Shown in pieces: positions 27,502 through 36,361 of a stretch of DNA of 38,552 bases (the first letter of the stretch is position 1; each line of letters opens with the position of its first letter). The DNA lies in contig CAZJWR010000038.1 of assembly GCA_964549765.1 (NCBI GenBank), positions 1-38,552 of the forward strand, read 5' to 3'. The notes beneath the pieces are model-generated. The model was not told the origin of the DNA. It saw only the letters and a list, made by a program, of their open reading frames with translations, and made no database searches. This DNA is from CAZJWR01 sp964549765. GTDB lineage: Bacteria; Zixibacteria; MSB-5A5; GN15; JAAZOE01. The translations under genes and the position numbers were made by a program.

Positions 27502-30500
27502 TTATTTGCGGACGCGCTTGTCCAATTCGGATCGTATGGCAACGGCGAGAGCTTGCAGAGTCAGCGGTTTTTTGAGAAATTGGCCCGCTCCGAGAGCCAG
27601 AGCTTTTTTGACCCGATCCGTTTCGGCGAAACCCGACATCACAATAGCCGGCTGTTCCGGGCGGATTTCGAGGGCACGGCGATACAGTTTGGCGCCGTCG
27701 ACCCCGTCGGGCATGACCATATCCAGCAGGAGAAGATCGTACTCACTTTCCCGCAGAAGCGCCAGCGCTTCGGCACTGCTTTCGGCGCCCCGGACGGTGT
27801 AGCCGAGTCGGCTCAGCATGGTCTGAGCGACATCCAGTTGAATATGGTCGTCGTCGACGACGAGGATGCGTTCGTTGCCGCCGACGATTTCGGCAGACAC
27901 GCCATCGTCCGATTGTTCGCGGGTGACCGGCAGATAGATATAAAACACCGTTCCCTTTCCCGGCGAGCTTCCGACGTCCACGAATCCCTTATGGTCGTCG
28001 ATCACGGCGTGGACAACACTCAGCCCCAGCCCCGAGCCGCGTTTCCGGTCAGTCGTCTTGGTGGTATAGAATGGATCGAAGATGTGCATCAGGATAGTTC
28101 CGGGAATGCCGATGCCGGTATCGGAAATGGTAATTTTGACATACTCGCCGACGGGAACCCGTCCGTATCGGCCGGTGGCTTTGTCGATGTACATGTTTTC
28201 GGTCCGGCACAACAAGCGTCCGCCTTCGGGCATGGCGTCGTAAGCGTTGTTGATGAGGTTGGAAAAGATTCGGTAAATTTGCGATGCTCCGCCGCTGATA
28301 TTCATCAGGTCGTCGGCCAGATCCATATCCACCGTAATCGACGATCTCGGCGGAGGCAGATGTTCGAGTACATAGCCGATAATTTCGTTGACGTTGAATA
28401 TTTCCCGGGTATAATGGCCGCGCCGGCCCAGTGTCAGCAGTTGCTGGTTGATATCGGCCATTTGTTCCGCCGCCCGTTCGATATCATCGAGATATGGAAG
28501 CACCGGTGATTCATCAGACAGGGATTCGCGGATGATATCGGGGTAAGCGATCAGCGGTCCCAAAAGATTATTGAAGTCATGAGCCACCTGGCCGGCGATG
28601 GTCCCGGCCATTTCCAGCCGCCCGGCCCGTTCGGCCGATTCCTGCAGCCATTTCATTTCGGTGATCTCGCGGGAGATGCCGCATATTCCGATGATCTCGC
28701 CGCCGTTGACTCGCATCGGCACCATGACGATATGAAAAGTCCTCTCCCGACCTTGGAGCGTTCTAACGATCTCGTCGCTGACGACGTCGCCGCCGAGGAC
28801 CCGCTCTTCATGTTGCCAATTGATTTGGGCGTTTTCGGTCCCGAAGATATCTTCGTATCTCTTGCCGATAAACTGGGCGGCGGGGATATCCGGCAATCGG
28901 GCGAAACTGGGGTTGACCGCCACATACCTGCGCTCCCGGTCTTTGATATAGATGGCGTCCTGGGCGGTCTCGAACACGGCCCGGAACCGTTCTTCACTCT
29001 CGCGCAAAGCCAGCTCGGCCTGTTTCCACTCTTCGATATCGCGCGTCACCGACAGGATATAGCCGACGCCGTGGAGCTGGATGATTCGGGCCGATTGCAG
29101 GCCCGTATGTATCCGGCCGCCTTTGAGGCGGAACCTGGCTTCGAGATTGGTGACGTATCCATGTTGTTGAAGGGTGCTGGTCATCTTTTCGCGGTCGCGG
29201 CGATCGACCCAGATGTCGAGATCGAAAACCGTTTTCCCGACAAGCTCTTCGCGCGTATATCCGGTAATTTGCAGAAAGCCGTCATTTACATCGAGAAACA
29301 AACCGTCCTCGATGCGGCTGATGGCCATGGCGTCCGGACTGGTTTTGAACGCCACCCGAAAACGCTCCTCACTTTCACGCAGAGCCTCCTCCGCCAGGTT
29401 GCGTTCGGTGATATCCCGGATAATGACGATGACGTTGTCCGTTCCGGTGGCAGCCATCCGTGCCTCGTACTGGCGCAGCTCGCCTTCGACTTCCAACACA
29501 TATTCGTAGCTTTCGCTTCCTCCGGAGGCGAGAACTTTTTCAATCGAGCTTTTCGTCAGTTTGGCCAGAGAGGGCGGGAGAACTTCATCGGCGGTTTTGC
29601 CAAGAAAACGCTCCGGCGGGACATACAGATCCTCACGACGGTCGGCCTTGTAGCTGACGAAGCGGCCGCTGCGGTCGATCTGGAAGAGGAGATCGGGAAT
29701 GGCTTCAAGGATCGCCTTGCTCCGCTTCTCCTCATCGCCGCCGTCCATCCGTTCCGGACCGGATAGATGCAACTGCCACAATGGACTGTCGACCTGGGGC
29801 CAATCCCCGCGCTTCCATGCTTCGGTTTCGCGTATGAAGGCGTCCGCATTTCCGGCGGTCACCTCGGCAAAGCCGGTGTCGATGCCCTGAACCAGACTAT
29901 CGCGGGCTTGAGCGCACAGGAAGGCAAAGGCGATTGTCACCGATCGCTCGATTTCAGGAGTATAGAAGGCATGTATCTCGCCGGTCCTGACGCGCTCAGC
30001 CGAAGAAACGTCGCCGCCCGCGGCTATGATCGGAATCGCGCCGGTTGGTTGTTTCTCCCCGAACGCCGCCAGCGCCGATACGATGCTGCAATCGCCGAAC
30101 GCGATCACCGCGGCGATATTTTTGATACGCTGAAGACGGTTCCGGATTTTATCCGGCGGCACCGCATTGCCCTTTCCCGCAAGATCTATTTTAGGATAGC
30201 GGCGCATATGGAAACGACATCCCATTAGGCCGGCATATATGCGCGGAGAGGTATCCGTATCGGCCGCGACGAGGAGATTTCCGGAGCCGCCGATCAGTTC
30301 CACCGTACGCGCGGCCATCGCCGCCCCCATGCGAAACCAATCGGTGCCGAACGAAGCGATCGGATGCGCCGACGGCACGGTTCCCTCGACCGTCACAACG
30401 GCAATGCCGGCGTTGATGGCGGCGCCCAGCGCCTCGGCCGTCTCCGGCCGATCCGGGTACGCGATCATAATACCGGACACTTTTCGGTTGACGGCGTCAC

Positions 30501-30651
30501 TAATAGCGGCGGTCCATTCGTCGCCCTCAATGACCTCCGCCGGAGAAATGCGGACGCCATACTTTTCGGCCAGGCGATCCAAGACTGGGCGAAGGCGGGC
30601 GCAATCGCCCGAAACATCGGCGCGACCGCTCATCCAAACATACTCATCCAT
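27502..30651 (-). CDS. Soluble hybrid histidine kinase: PBP-like domain, three PAS, kinase, receiver
   Basis: 1049 residues from the ATG at 30651, where GAGGTGA lies five bases upstream. Residues 1-290 resemble a type-1 periplasmic sugar-binding protein (LacI/Peripla_BP_4 fold: GIMIAYPDRPETAEALGAAINAGIAVVTVEG, FGTDWFRMGAAMA, IIAAGGD). Three PAS domains follow (about 311-418, 427-543, 553-668), each ending in an R-D-I or R-E-I turn. The kinase core has the H-box AHDFNN with His691, the N-box NLINNAYDAM near 798-807, G1 DTGIGIP (844-850) and G2 GSGLGL (872-877). The receiver domain has Asp977 and a KKPL lysine. There is no signal peptide or transmembrane helix, so the ligand would be read in the cytoplasm. 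The phosphoryl target beyond its own receiver is unknown. The SAM methyltransferase is the gene upstream, 107 bases away. Confidence 0.93.
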   Translation of the reverse strand: MDEYVWMSGRADVSGDCARLRPVLDRLAEKYGVRISPAEVIEGDEWTAAISDAVNRKVSGIMIAYPDRPETAEALGAAINAGIAVVTVEGTVPSAHPIASFGTDWFRMGAAMAARTVELIGGSGNLLVAADTDTSPRIYAGLMGCRFHMRRYPKIDLAGKGNAVPPDKIRNRLQRIKNIAAVIAFGDCSIVSALAAFGEKQPTGAIPIIAAGGDVSSAERVRTGEIHAFYTPEIERSVTIAFAFLCAQARDSLVQGIDTGFAEVTAGNADAFIRETEAWKRGDWPQVDSPLWQLHLSGPERMDGGDEEKRSKAILEAIPDLLFQIDRSGRFVSYKADRREDLYVPPERFLGKTADEVLPPSLAKLTKSSIEKVLASGGSESYEYVLEVEGELRQYEARMAATGTDNVIVIIRDITERNLAEEALRESEERFRVAFKTSPDAMAISRIEDGLFLDVNDGFLQITGYTREELVGKTVFDLDIWVDRRDREKMTSTLQQHGYVTNLEARFRLKGGRIHTGLQSARIIQLHGVGYILSVTRDIEEWKQAELALRESEERFRAVFETAQDAIYIKDRERRYVAVNPSFARLPDIPAAQFIGKRYEDIFGTENAQINWQHEERVLGGDVVSDEIVRTLQGRERTFHIVMVPMRVNGGEIIGICGISREITEMKWLQESAERAGRLEMAGTIAGQVAHDFNNLLGPLIAYPDIIRESLSDESPVLPYLDDIERAAEQMADINQQLLTLGRRGHYTREIFNVNEIIGYVLEHLPPPRSSITVDMDLADDLMNISGGASQIYRIFSNLINNAYDAMPEGGRLLCRTENMYIDKATGRYGRVPVGEYVKITISDTGIGIPGTILMHIFDPFYTTKTTDRKRGSGLGLSVVHAVIDDHKGFVDVGSSPGKGTVFYIYLPVTREQSDDGVSAEIVGGNERILVVDDDHIQLDVAQTMLSRLGYTVRGAESSAEALALLRESEYDLLLLDMVMPDGVDGAKLYRRALEIRPEQPAIVMSGFAETDRVKKALALGAGQFLKKPLTLQALAVAIRSELDKRVRK

Positions 30652-30758
30652 CGTCGTCACCTCGTCGCCTTTCGGAGAACATAAACCCAACCACTCTGTT
30701 GACGCCAAAGACCCCGGCATTGGGGATTTTTTCACATTACGACAATTTCGGTGAGAAT

Positions 30759-31427
30759 TCAAACAAATTCTATCGCCCGGTCTCCGATCGGCTTTTCGGC
30801 CCGAACGACGACGAACGATCCTCGGCCATGACCCGGTTCGACCGGTTCGCGATCAATGATGTCGTCCACGGCCCGGAAAACGGTCTGGGCAAAAGCCGGA
30901 TTTTGGAAACCCGACCGCCGCAGAATCTCCAGAACCTCATCGCCGGAGAAGAAATGTACCTCGCGGAAATACTCTTCGGGGTCGTCGTCACGGGACGGCT
31001 GGGAATATTCCCGGCCCATCGGGCTGTCGCGTTCTACATAGCCGATGATAATTTTGCCGCCGGGAACAAGCATGCGATAGCATTCTCCGACTGCCGCCGG
31101 AACGTCGTCCAGCAGATGCAGAATCGTAATCATCGTGACATAATCGCATACGGCCGAACGAAGCGGCAGCCATTCCGCAGTTCCGGCGATCAGGTCTATG
31201 CCACGCGTGGCGGCGATATTCATCATGGCGGGTGAGGGATCAACCCCGACAGTGATTCCCAGCGGTTGGGCAAACCGTCCGGTGCCGACGCCGACCTCGA
31301 TGCCCTTGCCGGATTTCGGGGCGAGTCTCCGAACAGCATTCAATTCGGCTTGATAGACATACGGATGCCGCTCGAACCAGCGGTCGTAATCGGCGGCGCG
31401 GGTTTGGTATGGATCGATTTTGGGCAT
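30759..31427 (-). CDS. Class I SAM-dependent methyltransferase (UbiE-like)
   Basis: 222 residues. Motif I is GIEVGVGTGRF (42-52), the acidic strand-2 residue is in GVDPSPAMM, and TMITILHLLDDVPAAVGECYRMLVPGGKIIIGYV contains the remaining Methyltransf_11 motifs. The N-terminal region (DPYQTRAADYDRWFERHPYVYQAEL) is typical of these enzymes. The substrate cannot be inferred. It precedes the hybrid kinase in the same direction, but 107 bases apart, so cotranscription is possible rather than shown. No Shine-Dalgarno is visible upstream of the ATG. Confidence 0.9.
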   Translation of the reverse strand: MPKIDPYQTRAADYDRWFERHPYVYQAELNAVRRLAPKSGKGIEVGVGTGRFAQPLGITVGVDPSPAMMNIAATRGIDLIAGTAEWLPLRSAVCDYVTMITILHLLDDVPAAVGECYRMLVPGGKIIIGYVERDSPMGREYSQPSRDDDPEEYFREVHFFSGDEVLEILRRSGFQNPAFAQTVFRAVDDIIDREPVEPGHGRGSFVVVRAEKPIGDRAIEFV

Positions 31428-31527
31428 GGCAATAATCGGACACGCCCCCCGTAAACGGTGCTAATGGGGGGATGATCCAGCGACCTATACGGACGGGATA
31501 GGCGGCTGCGGACGGCGGCAGATATGA

Positions 31528-31806
31528 TTATTTGTCATGATCGATGACTTCGGCTTTGTCGCTGACATCGAGTTTCTTTCCGCCGATGAATTTCCCGGAC
31601 AGCAGCCGGGTCACCGATGGCGCGATAAGGCCGCGGATCACGCCGTCCGTTTTGCGCAGATCGTTAGCAATCAATCCGACGATGGGGGCCGCGATCGAGG
31701 CGAAGCCAATGGTCTTCCCCTGCCGGGTGGAAAAGAATCCTCGGATTCGCCGGCGCATCATAACACCTCGCCCTTCTTGTGTCTTTTCCGGATTTGTCTG
31801 GGTCAT
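31528..31806 (-). CDS. Small hypothetical basic protein
   Basis: 92 residues. The N-terminus is basic (MMRRRIRGFFSTRQGKT), a hydrophobic stretch (IGFASIAAPIVGLIANDL) could be a membrane helix, and the C-terminus is polar. AGGAG lies about nine bases before the ATG and a TTGTCA-N16-TATATT promoter lies just upstream, so it is probably a real gene. No family is recognised. It is separated from the cytochrome operon upstream by that operon's terminator. Confidence 0.6.
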   Translation of the reverse strand: MTQTNPEKTQEGRGVMMRRRIRGFFSTRQGKTIGFASIAAPIVGLIANDLRKTDGVIRGLIAPSVTRLLSGKFIGGKKLDVSDKAEVIDHDK

Positions 31807-31844
31807 GTTTACCGCTCCTGTCTACAGCAGCGCTTTCTCATAAT

Positions 31845-31872
31845 AATATACGTAATTTCCCGAGAATGACAA
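31845..31872 (-). promoter_or_regulatory. Candidate promoter for small gene
   Basis: Minus-strand TTGTCA (31872-31867), 16-base spacer, TATATT (31850-31845). Leader of about 32 bases with a Shine-Dalgarno. Confidence 0.5.
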
Positions 31873-31916
31873 CGCTGTTTATTGTATCGGAGCCTTCGCC
31901 GCGGAAATAAGCTCAA

Positions 31917-31947
31917 AAAGGCCTTCTCTCGATCAGAGAAGGCCTTT
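31917..31947 (-). terminator. Intrinsic terminator of cytochrome operon
   Basis: Perfect 13-base stem AAAGGCCTTCTCT / AGAGAAGGCCTTT with a five-base loop. On the minus strand the stem is followed by TT, giving a five-T tract. It lies 25 bases after the last cytochrome gene stop. Confidence 0.9.
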
Positions 31948-31972
31948 CGTACTCGGGCAGGCTGGCGGGAAC

Positions 31973-33049
31973 TTAGTGTGCAGCCAGCGGATCCAAACCA
32001 GTGGCGGATTTCTTCGGCGTCATAAACTCGATAGACGCATCGAGCAGATCCATGGCGTAGTCCGGGTTATGGATACCCATGGAACGATCCTCATGGACGA
32101 ACAAGTAGTTGTACAGGGCACCCGCTGAATCGGCGGTGGCGACAGCCCGATCCTCGGTCGGCTCCAAAGAGGAGTCGGTCCCTGCATCATTCACCACCCA
32201 TTCGAGTAAACCGGCGTCATTCAACAATCCGGCCAATTCCTCGAGTTTGGCCTCGACATCAACCTGCACGCTATCGTGGTCGAAACTATCCAGCGAACCG
32301 GCATGGCAGCCATTGGTCGTGTTGCAACCATTGGTATTTTCATATTCCTCCGCCTCGTCGGCCATATTGAAGGCATGGAAACCGGTGCTGTAGAGCCCCG
32401 GAGCCATATGGCAATGCAGGCAGCCGTCGGCTGCCGATCCGTGAGGTGACGGACCGCCCGAGACGCCACTGAACTCATAGGCATCGGTGCCCATCAGCAT
32501 ATCGGCCTGGACGCTGTGATGCGGTCCCCAGTGGTTGCTGAGAGTATCGTCATCCGCGACGAATGTGTTGACATTCTCACGGGCATGGTGGCAGGAAGCG
32601 CAGGTGTTGGCGTTTCCGCGATCGAATACCGTCCCGTCCTCAAGCGTCACCGCGGAGGCGACGCGAGGCTGCAGGGAGCCCGTGGAATGCGGTTTGTGGC
32701 AGGTGAAACAGGTGATGCGGGAGAAGTTTTCTCCTTCATACGGCACACCGGTCATCCTCGCAACGAATCCCTCATTGGTGTGACAATCTTCGCAGACGCG
32801 GTAGAAGGACTCATAATTGCGGTTGCGATTCCACGTATCGCCAGTACCGTGCTTGGACATCGAATATGACTGCTGGGCTTGTAGAATTTCCTGACCCGTC
32901 GGGCTGGAATCGTTGTGGCAGGTGAAACACGCCGCCGTCTGGCCCGGCGGAGGTTCCGATGATACTTCGTTGACGATTTTTCGCTCGCAGCCGCCGACGA
33001 CAAGCAACAGCAGCGCCGCGAAAGCCAGCGTTAGAATGGCGTACTTCAT
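31973..33049 (-). CDS. Multihaem cytochrome c lipoprotein
   Basis: 358 residues with a lipoprotein signal peptide: hydrophobic core then VVGGC with lipidated Cys21. Five CxxCH haem motifs at residues 41, 86, 114, 150 and 210 (CFTCH, CEDCH, CFTCH, CASCH, CLHCH) and many extra His that can serve as distal ligands. A sixth C-x5-CH sequence (C242 to C248-H249) may hold a haem or be structural. The last 100 residues have no haem motif. It is the third gene of the operon, 12 bases after the beta-barrel gene, with AGGAG upstream. By gene order it takes the place of a surface MtrC/OmcA-type cytochrome, but it is not visibly homologous. Confidence 0.92.
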   Translation of the reverse strand: MKYAILTLAFAALLLLVVGGCERKIVNEVSSEPPPGQTAACFTCHNDSSPTGQEILQAQQSYSMSKHGTGDTWNRNRNYESFYRVCEDCHTNEGFVARMTGVPYEGENFSRITCFTCHKPHSTGSLQPRVASAVTLEDGTVFDRGNANTCASCHHARENVNTFVADDDTLSNHWGPHHSVQADMLMGTDAYEFSGVSGGPSPHGSAADGCLHCHMAPGLYSTGFHAFNMADEAEEYENTNGCNTTNGCHAGSLDSFDHDSVQVDVEAKLEELAGLLNDAGLLEWVVNDAGTDSSLEPTEDRAVATADSAGALYNYLFVHEDRSMGIHNPDYAMDLLDASIEFMTPKKSATGLDPLAAH

Positions 33050-33061
33050 AACCTCTCCTCT

Positions 33062-34633
33062 CTAGATCGCAAAACTTTTTATCAGATACACGTTTATTAT
33101 ATTTCCGGTGTAGTACTCGTCGGTCACCAGGAAGTTGTCGAAATTGTATACTTTGTACTTGGCTTCGATCTGATAGTCGCGGGGCAGGGTATACCGGGCA
33201 CCCACATATCCCCCGATTTTTTCCAGGTTACGATCACGTTTGCTGCGGTAATAGGTGGCCCCGGCCCAGACCTGCACCTTGCGGTACTCGACCGGGTACA
33301 CGGAACCGGTGAAGACGTGATCGTAAAATTCATAATCGTTCGGAATCGCCTCGGTGCGGTTATCGTAGCTGCCCTGATAGTACGAATAGGTCAGGGAAAT
33401 CCGGCCGTAGGCCTCGCGGCTCAGGTTTACTTCGGCCGTGACCGCGTTATAGTCGACCCGGGTGTCGATCTCATCGTTGGTTTTGACCTTGCCCTGCCAC
33501 GACAGCGCCACGTCGCCCCAGTCGGTTAATTTATAGCGAGCGCTTATTTGGTGGCGGGTAAGGTCTTCGTCCCCGACCAGCGTCTCACCATCGGTGACGG
33601 ATTTATTGCGGAGCGCCAGGCGCGCCCGGATCAGCAGTTTGGGGAAGTACCGCAGCCATCCGTCGAAGAGATACCCGTCGGAGGACGTACGATTGTAGAT
33701 ATCGTCGGCGATACGATTTTCGTATCCGACCCGAAGGCCGCCGTATTTGGGCCAGTTGCGGCTGATCGAAGCGGTGCTGACATAATTGTCGACGGTAACG
33801 AGGCGGTTGGTTTCATCCGTCCGCGCTGCCATGAAGCGGCCTTCGAAGACATACTCGTGCGGGAGATACCACCGGGCGCCGCCCCATCCGGTGTTGTTTT
33901 TCAGGAAGACATATGGATCGTCGTGTTTATCCTCTCGATACTGATACCCGCCGGACAGCGCCAGCCGTTTGTAGAACGGAACCGGCGCAAAGGCGTTGAC
34001 GCGAACCACCTGCGCTTCGCGGTCGCTATTGGCCATGGCGTCGTCGGTGAAATCGTACCGGCGGTATTCCGCGGTCAGGCTGCCCTTGGTGAAGGTTGCC
34101 TGGCCGCCGACGTTGAACGATTTATGCGAATAGTCGGTCGCGGTCAGCAGATGTTCGCCGAACGGCGGGATAATATATTCGTCCTGGCCGAATCTGTCGG
34201 TCTGCGAATACCCGCCGTAAATTTTGACCTGGCGGATCGGATAGACGTAGGCCTGCCCGCCGGTGGTCCGCCGCCGCGTGAATTTGTCGCCGTCGAAGTT
34301 GTATATGCGTCGGTATTGCTGGTTATTGAGCGAAATCCCGAACAGTCCCGGTTTGAACAGCGAGGCGTTCAGGTTGCGGTTGTTCAGGCTGATATTTTTC
34401 AGATCGGCCGACAGGTTCATGCCGTTGTTCATGAGATAGCGGAAATCTTCGAGTGATACCGACGGCCCCTCGTACAGGTTGTACGTTTCGTGGTTGACGC
34501 TGAGATTGCCATCTTCGTCGGTGATAACGTATCCCAAGCGGATTTTTCCGCCGCCGCTATCAGCAGCGTTGGCGACCGCGAACAGTATCCCGAGGATCAT
34601 CCCCGCCATCGCGATATATCGTGCGTGCCTCAT
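33062..34633 (-). CDS. Outer-membrane beta-barrel of porin-cytochrome conduit (MtrB-like role)
   Basis: 523 residues with a signal peptide (MAGMILGILFAVANA) and then repeated alternating strands ending in aromatic girdle residues, for example QVKIYGGYSQTD, GSLTAEYRRYDFT, RISLTYSYYQG and YQIEAKYKVYNF. The last residues (INVYLIKSFAI) look like a final strand, slightly longer than the usual terminal aromatic. I count about 20 or more possible strands, as expected for the MtrB/PioB-type porin that wraps a periplasmic cytochrome. It contains no Cys, so the CxxC near the N-terminus of MtrB is absent. Gene order (MtrA-like, barrel, cytochrome) supports the conduit role. GAGGG lies before the ATG, 11 bases after the MtrA-like stop. 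Confidence 0.85.
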   Translation of the reverse strand: MRHARYIAMAGMILGILFAVANAADSGGGKIRLGYVITDEDGNLSVNHETYNLYEGPSVSLEDFRYLMNNGMNLSADLKNISLNNRNLNASLFKPGLFGISLNNQQYRRIYNFDGDKFTRRRTTGGQAYVYPIRQVKIYGGYSQTDRFGQDEYIIPPFGEHLLTATDYSHKSFNVGGQATFTKGSLTAEYRRYDFTDDAMANSDREAQVVRVNAFAPVPFYKRLALSGGYQYREDKHDDPYVFLKNNTGWGGARWYLPHEYVFEGRFMAARTDETNRLVTVDNYVSTASISRNWPKYGGLRVGYENRIADDIYNRTSSDGYLFDGWLRYFPKLLIRARLALRNKSVTDGETLVGDEDLTRHQISARYKLTDWGDVALSWQGKVKTNDEIDTRVDYNAVTAEVNLSREAYGRISLTYSYYQGSYDNRTEAIPNDYEFYDHVFTGSVYPVEYRKVQVWAGATYYRSKRDRNLEKIGGYVGARYTLPRDYQIEAKYKVYNFDNFLVTDEYYTGNIINVYLIKSFAI

Positions 34634-34644
34634 CGTCCATCCCT

Positions 34645-35595
34645 CTACTGGTTAAGGCTGTGACAGTTAAAGCAATGGCCTCCCCATCGGGCCTCGAGAT
34701 TCGGGTCCAGGAAGATATTGCTGTCGAACGATCCGTGCACGGCGGTATGGCAAACAGTGCAGTCATAGCGCGCCCAGGCGTTGCCGTGCGCCTGATTGTA
34801 GAGATGCTTGGCCGGGACCATGTGGCATTGCCGGCATAACATCTGGCCCGGCTGTTTCAGCAGCCGATCGTTCTCGCTTCCATGCGGGGCGTGGCATTCG
34901 GTGCAGCCGCCGTTTTCCACCGAATAGGCGTTAACGGCGTCATGCTCGTACAAAAACGGCCCGGCCTGCTCCGGATGGCAGCTGCGGCAGGTGCCCTGCA
35001 TCTGATAAGCCAGGTCGTCGCTTTGACGTTTGACGAATCGGTGGCAGCTCAGGCAGGTCACGAAACCGCCGCGGATGGGGTGGCTGGTCCGTCCCATTCC
35101 GTCGGTCACCTTGTCCTGATGGCATTTTTCACAGAATTTGGCGTTGTCATCCAGCAGAAGTTTGGGGCTGGTTCCATGAACCCGGTGACAGTCGGCGCAG
35201 TTCAATTCCTGCACGGCGTGGGCGTCCAAGCCGTAGTTGTCGAGCGCGACGTGCGCGACGTGGCACTGGGAACACAGTTGCACCGCGTCGTGGGCGGGCA
35301 TTTCCGCCACCGTTTTGATGGTTTCGCGCGACGGGTTGTCGACGTGCTCGGCGGCGCCCTCGTGACATTTCTCGCAGGCGACCGGCACGGCGGGGTTTTC
35401 GATTTCGGAGGCCAGCCGATGAGGACCGTTGGCCAACGTCTTGTCCATGCCGTCGTGACACGTCAGACAGGTCGCGTCATCGACGGTCACGCCGTTATCG
35501 GACCGGGCGACCGAAAAGCAAACGCTTGCGGCCACGACCATGATAATCAGCGCCAGAGTATTGGGCTTTCTCATATGCCTGTACATTGACCCCAT
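34645..35595 (-). CDS. Undecahaem MtrA/DmsE-like periplasmic cytochrome c
   Basis: 316 residues with a signal peptide (LALIIMVVAASVCFSVA). Eleven CxxCH motifs: residues 43, 74, 108, 133, 155, 181, 203, 231, 254, 279 and 308. The first ten match the spacing and companion His of the MtrA/DmsE decahaem family, including the CHTAVHGSF segment that normally ends the protein. Here about 20 extra residues carry an eleventh haem (CFNCH). The family forms a wire of haems through the outer-membrane barrel. AAGGA lies nine bases before the ATG at 35595; M4 and M8 are alternative starts. First gene of the three-gene operon. Confidence 0.93.
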   Translation of the reverse strand: MGSMYRHMRKPNTLALIIMVVAASVCFSVARSDNGVTVDDATCLTCHDGMDKTLANGPHRLASEIENPAVPVACEKCHEGAAEHVDNPSRETIKTVAEMPAHDAVQLCSQCHVAHVALDNYGLDAHAVQELNCADCHRVHGTSPKLLLDDNAKFCEKCHQDKVTDGMGRTSHPIRGGFVTCLSCHRFVKRQSDDLAYQMQGTCRSCHPEQAGPFLYEHDAVNAYSVENGGCTECHAPHGSENDRLLKQPGQMLCRQCHMVPAKHLYNQAHGNAWARYDCTVCHTAVHGSFDSNIFLDPNLEARWGGHCFNCHSLNQ

Positions 35596-36126
35596 CGTCT
35601 CTATCCTTAACGATTAACTGGTTATTCCCTCATGCATAATCCGAGCGTATCATTTATCCCAGAGAAAATCAAGTAGAATTTCCCGTGCCGTATTTTCATT
35701 TTTTGCGCATGATGGTATTTCATAAATGATGTATTGTTTTTGTTATTTCTAACCCATTGAATGTAAATATGTTAACAATCGTATAATAGACTATATCGAT
35801 CCATATATGATATAATTATTATTCACGGATAGGAAAGACCATAATGTATTCGAAATAGGGAGTTTTAGAAGCCATTTTATATTCGCGACAATGTTTGTCC
35901 CGTACCGAACGGGAGCCGCGGAATCAATTCATGGGCGGAATTCACCCGCCGAAATATTCATACTCTTAGCGGTCGGCCCGCACATTTTGCCCGGCAATCT
36001 CCGGCCTTGAGATATTCATAGGCGGCGGAAGCATGATTTTTCGACGTTTTGGTGACGAACCGTGAAGATTTTTCCTTCGGCTTCCGATTCAAGATGATGT
36101 GGGCGGAGAAGAATAAGTACTGAGTT
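35596..36126. other. A+T-rich intergenic region between divergent units
   Basis: About 530 bases, strikingly A+T-rich. It holds the weak cytochrome-operon promoter near 35644-35672, a plus-strand TATAAT at about 35782-35787, and a small hairpin TCCCGT-N5-ACGGGA near 35898-35914. I see no coding sequence; frames on the minus strand at 35958-36291 overlap the small plus gene and look like shadows. Confidence 0.6.
35644..35672 (-). promoter_or_regulatory. Weak candidate promoter for cytochrome operon
   Basis: Minus-strand TTGATT (35672-35667), 17-base spacer, TACGCT (35649-35644). The -10 is poor; an activator may be needed. Confidence 0.35.
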
Positions 36127-36279
36127 ATGAGAAAACTGATGACCATATGCGGAACCACCATCGGCGGCTGGCTGGGCTGGTGGCTGGGGATGCATCTCGG
36201 GATATTCATGGCCCTGGTGTTGAGCATGATCGGCACCGGCGCCGGGATGTATTTCGCCCGCCGTTTTTTCGAATTTTAG
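36127..36279 (+). CDS. Small glycine-rich membrane protein
   Basis: 50 residues (ATG 36127 to TAG 36277-36279). Hydrophobic throughout, with GGWLGWWLGMHLG glycine repeats in a first helix and a second helix ending at a basic RRFF. The pattern suits a small two-helix or glycine-zipper inner-membrane protein. There is no good Shine-Dalgarno and only weak promoter evidence, so expression is uncertain; the coherent hydrophobic composition and stop placement favour a real gene. Family not recognised. Confidence 0.5.
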   Translation: MRKLMTICGTTIGGWLGWWLGMHLGIFMALVLSMIGTGAGMYFARRFFEF

Positions 36280-36361
36280 TCTAATCCTCACATTGAATTT
36301 TTTTGTCCCCGGTCGGGTCCGGCTCGTATTCTATTCAACAAAGCATTGAGAGGAACAGCTT

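Noticed and set aside
28579..29766. 395-residue plus-strand open frame
   Set aside because: Antisense to the PAS region of the hybrid kinase, whose domains are clear.
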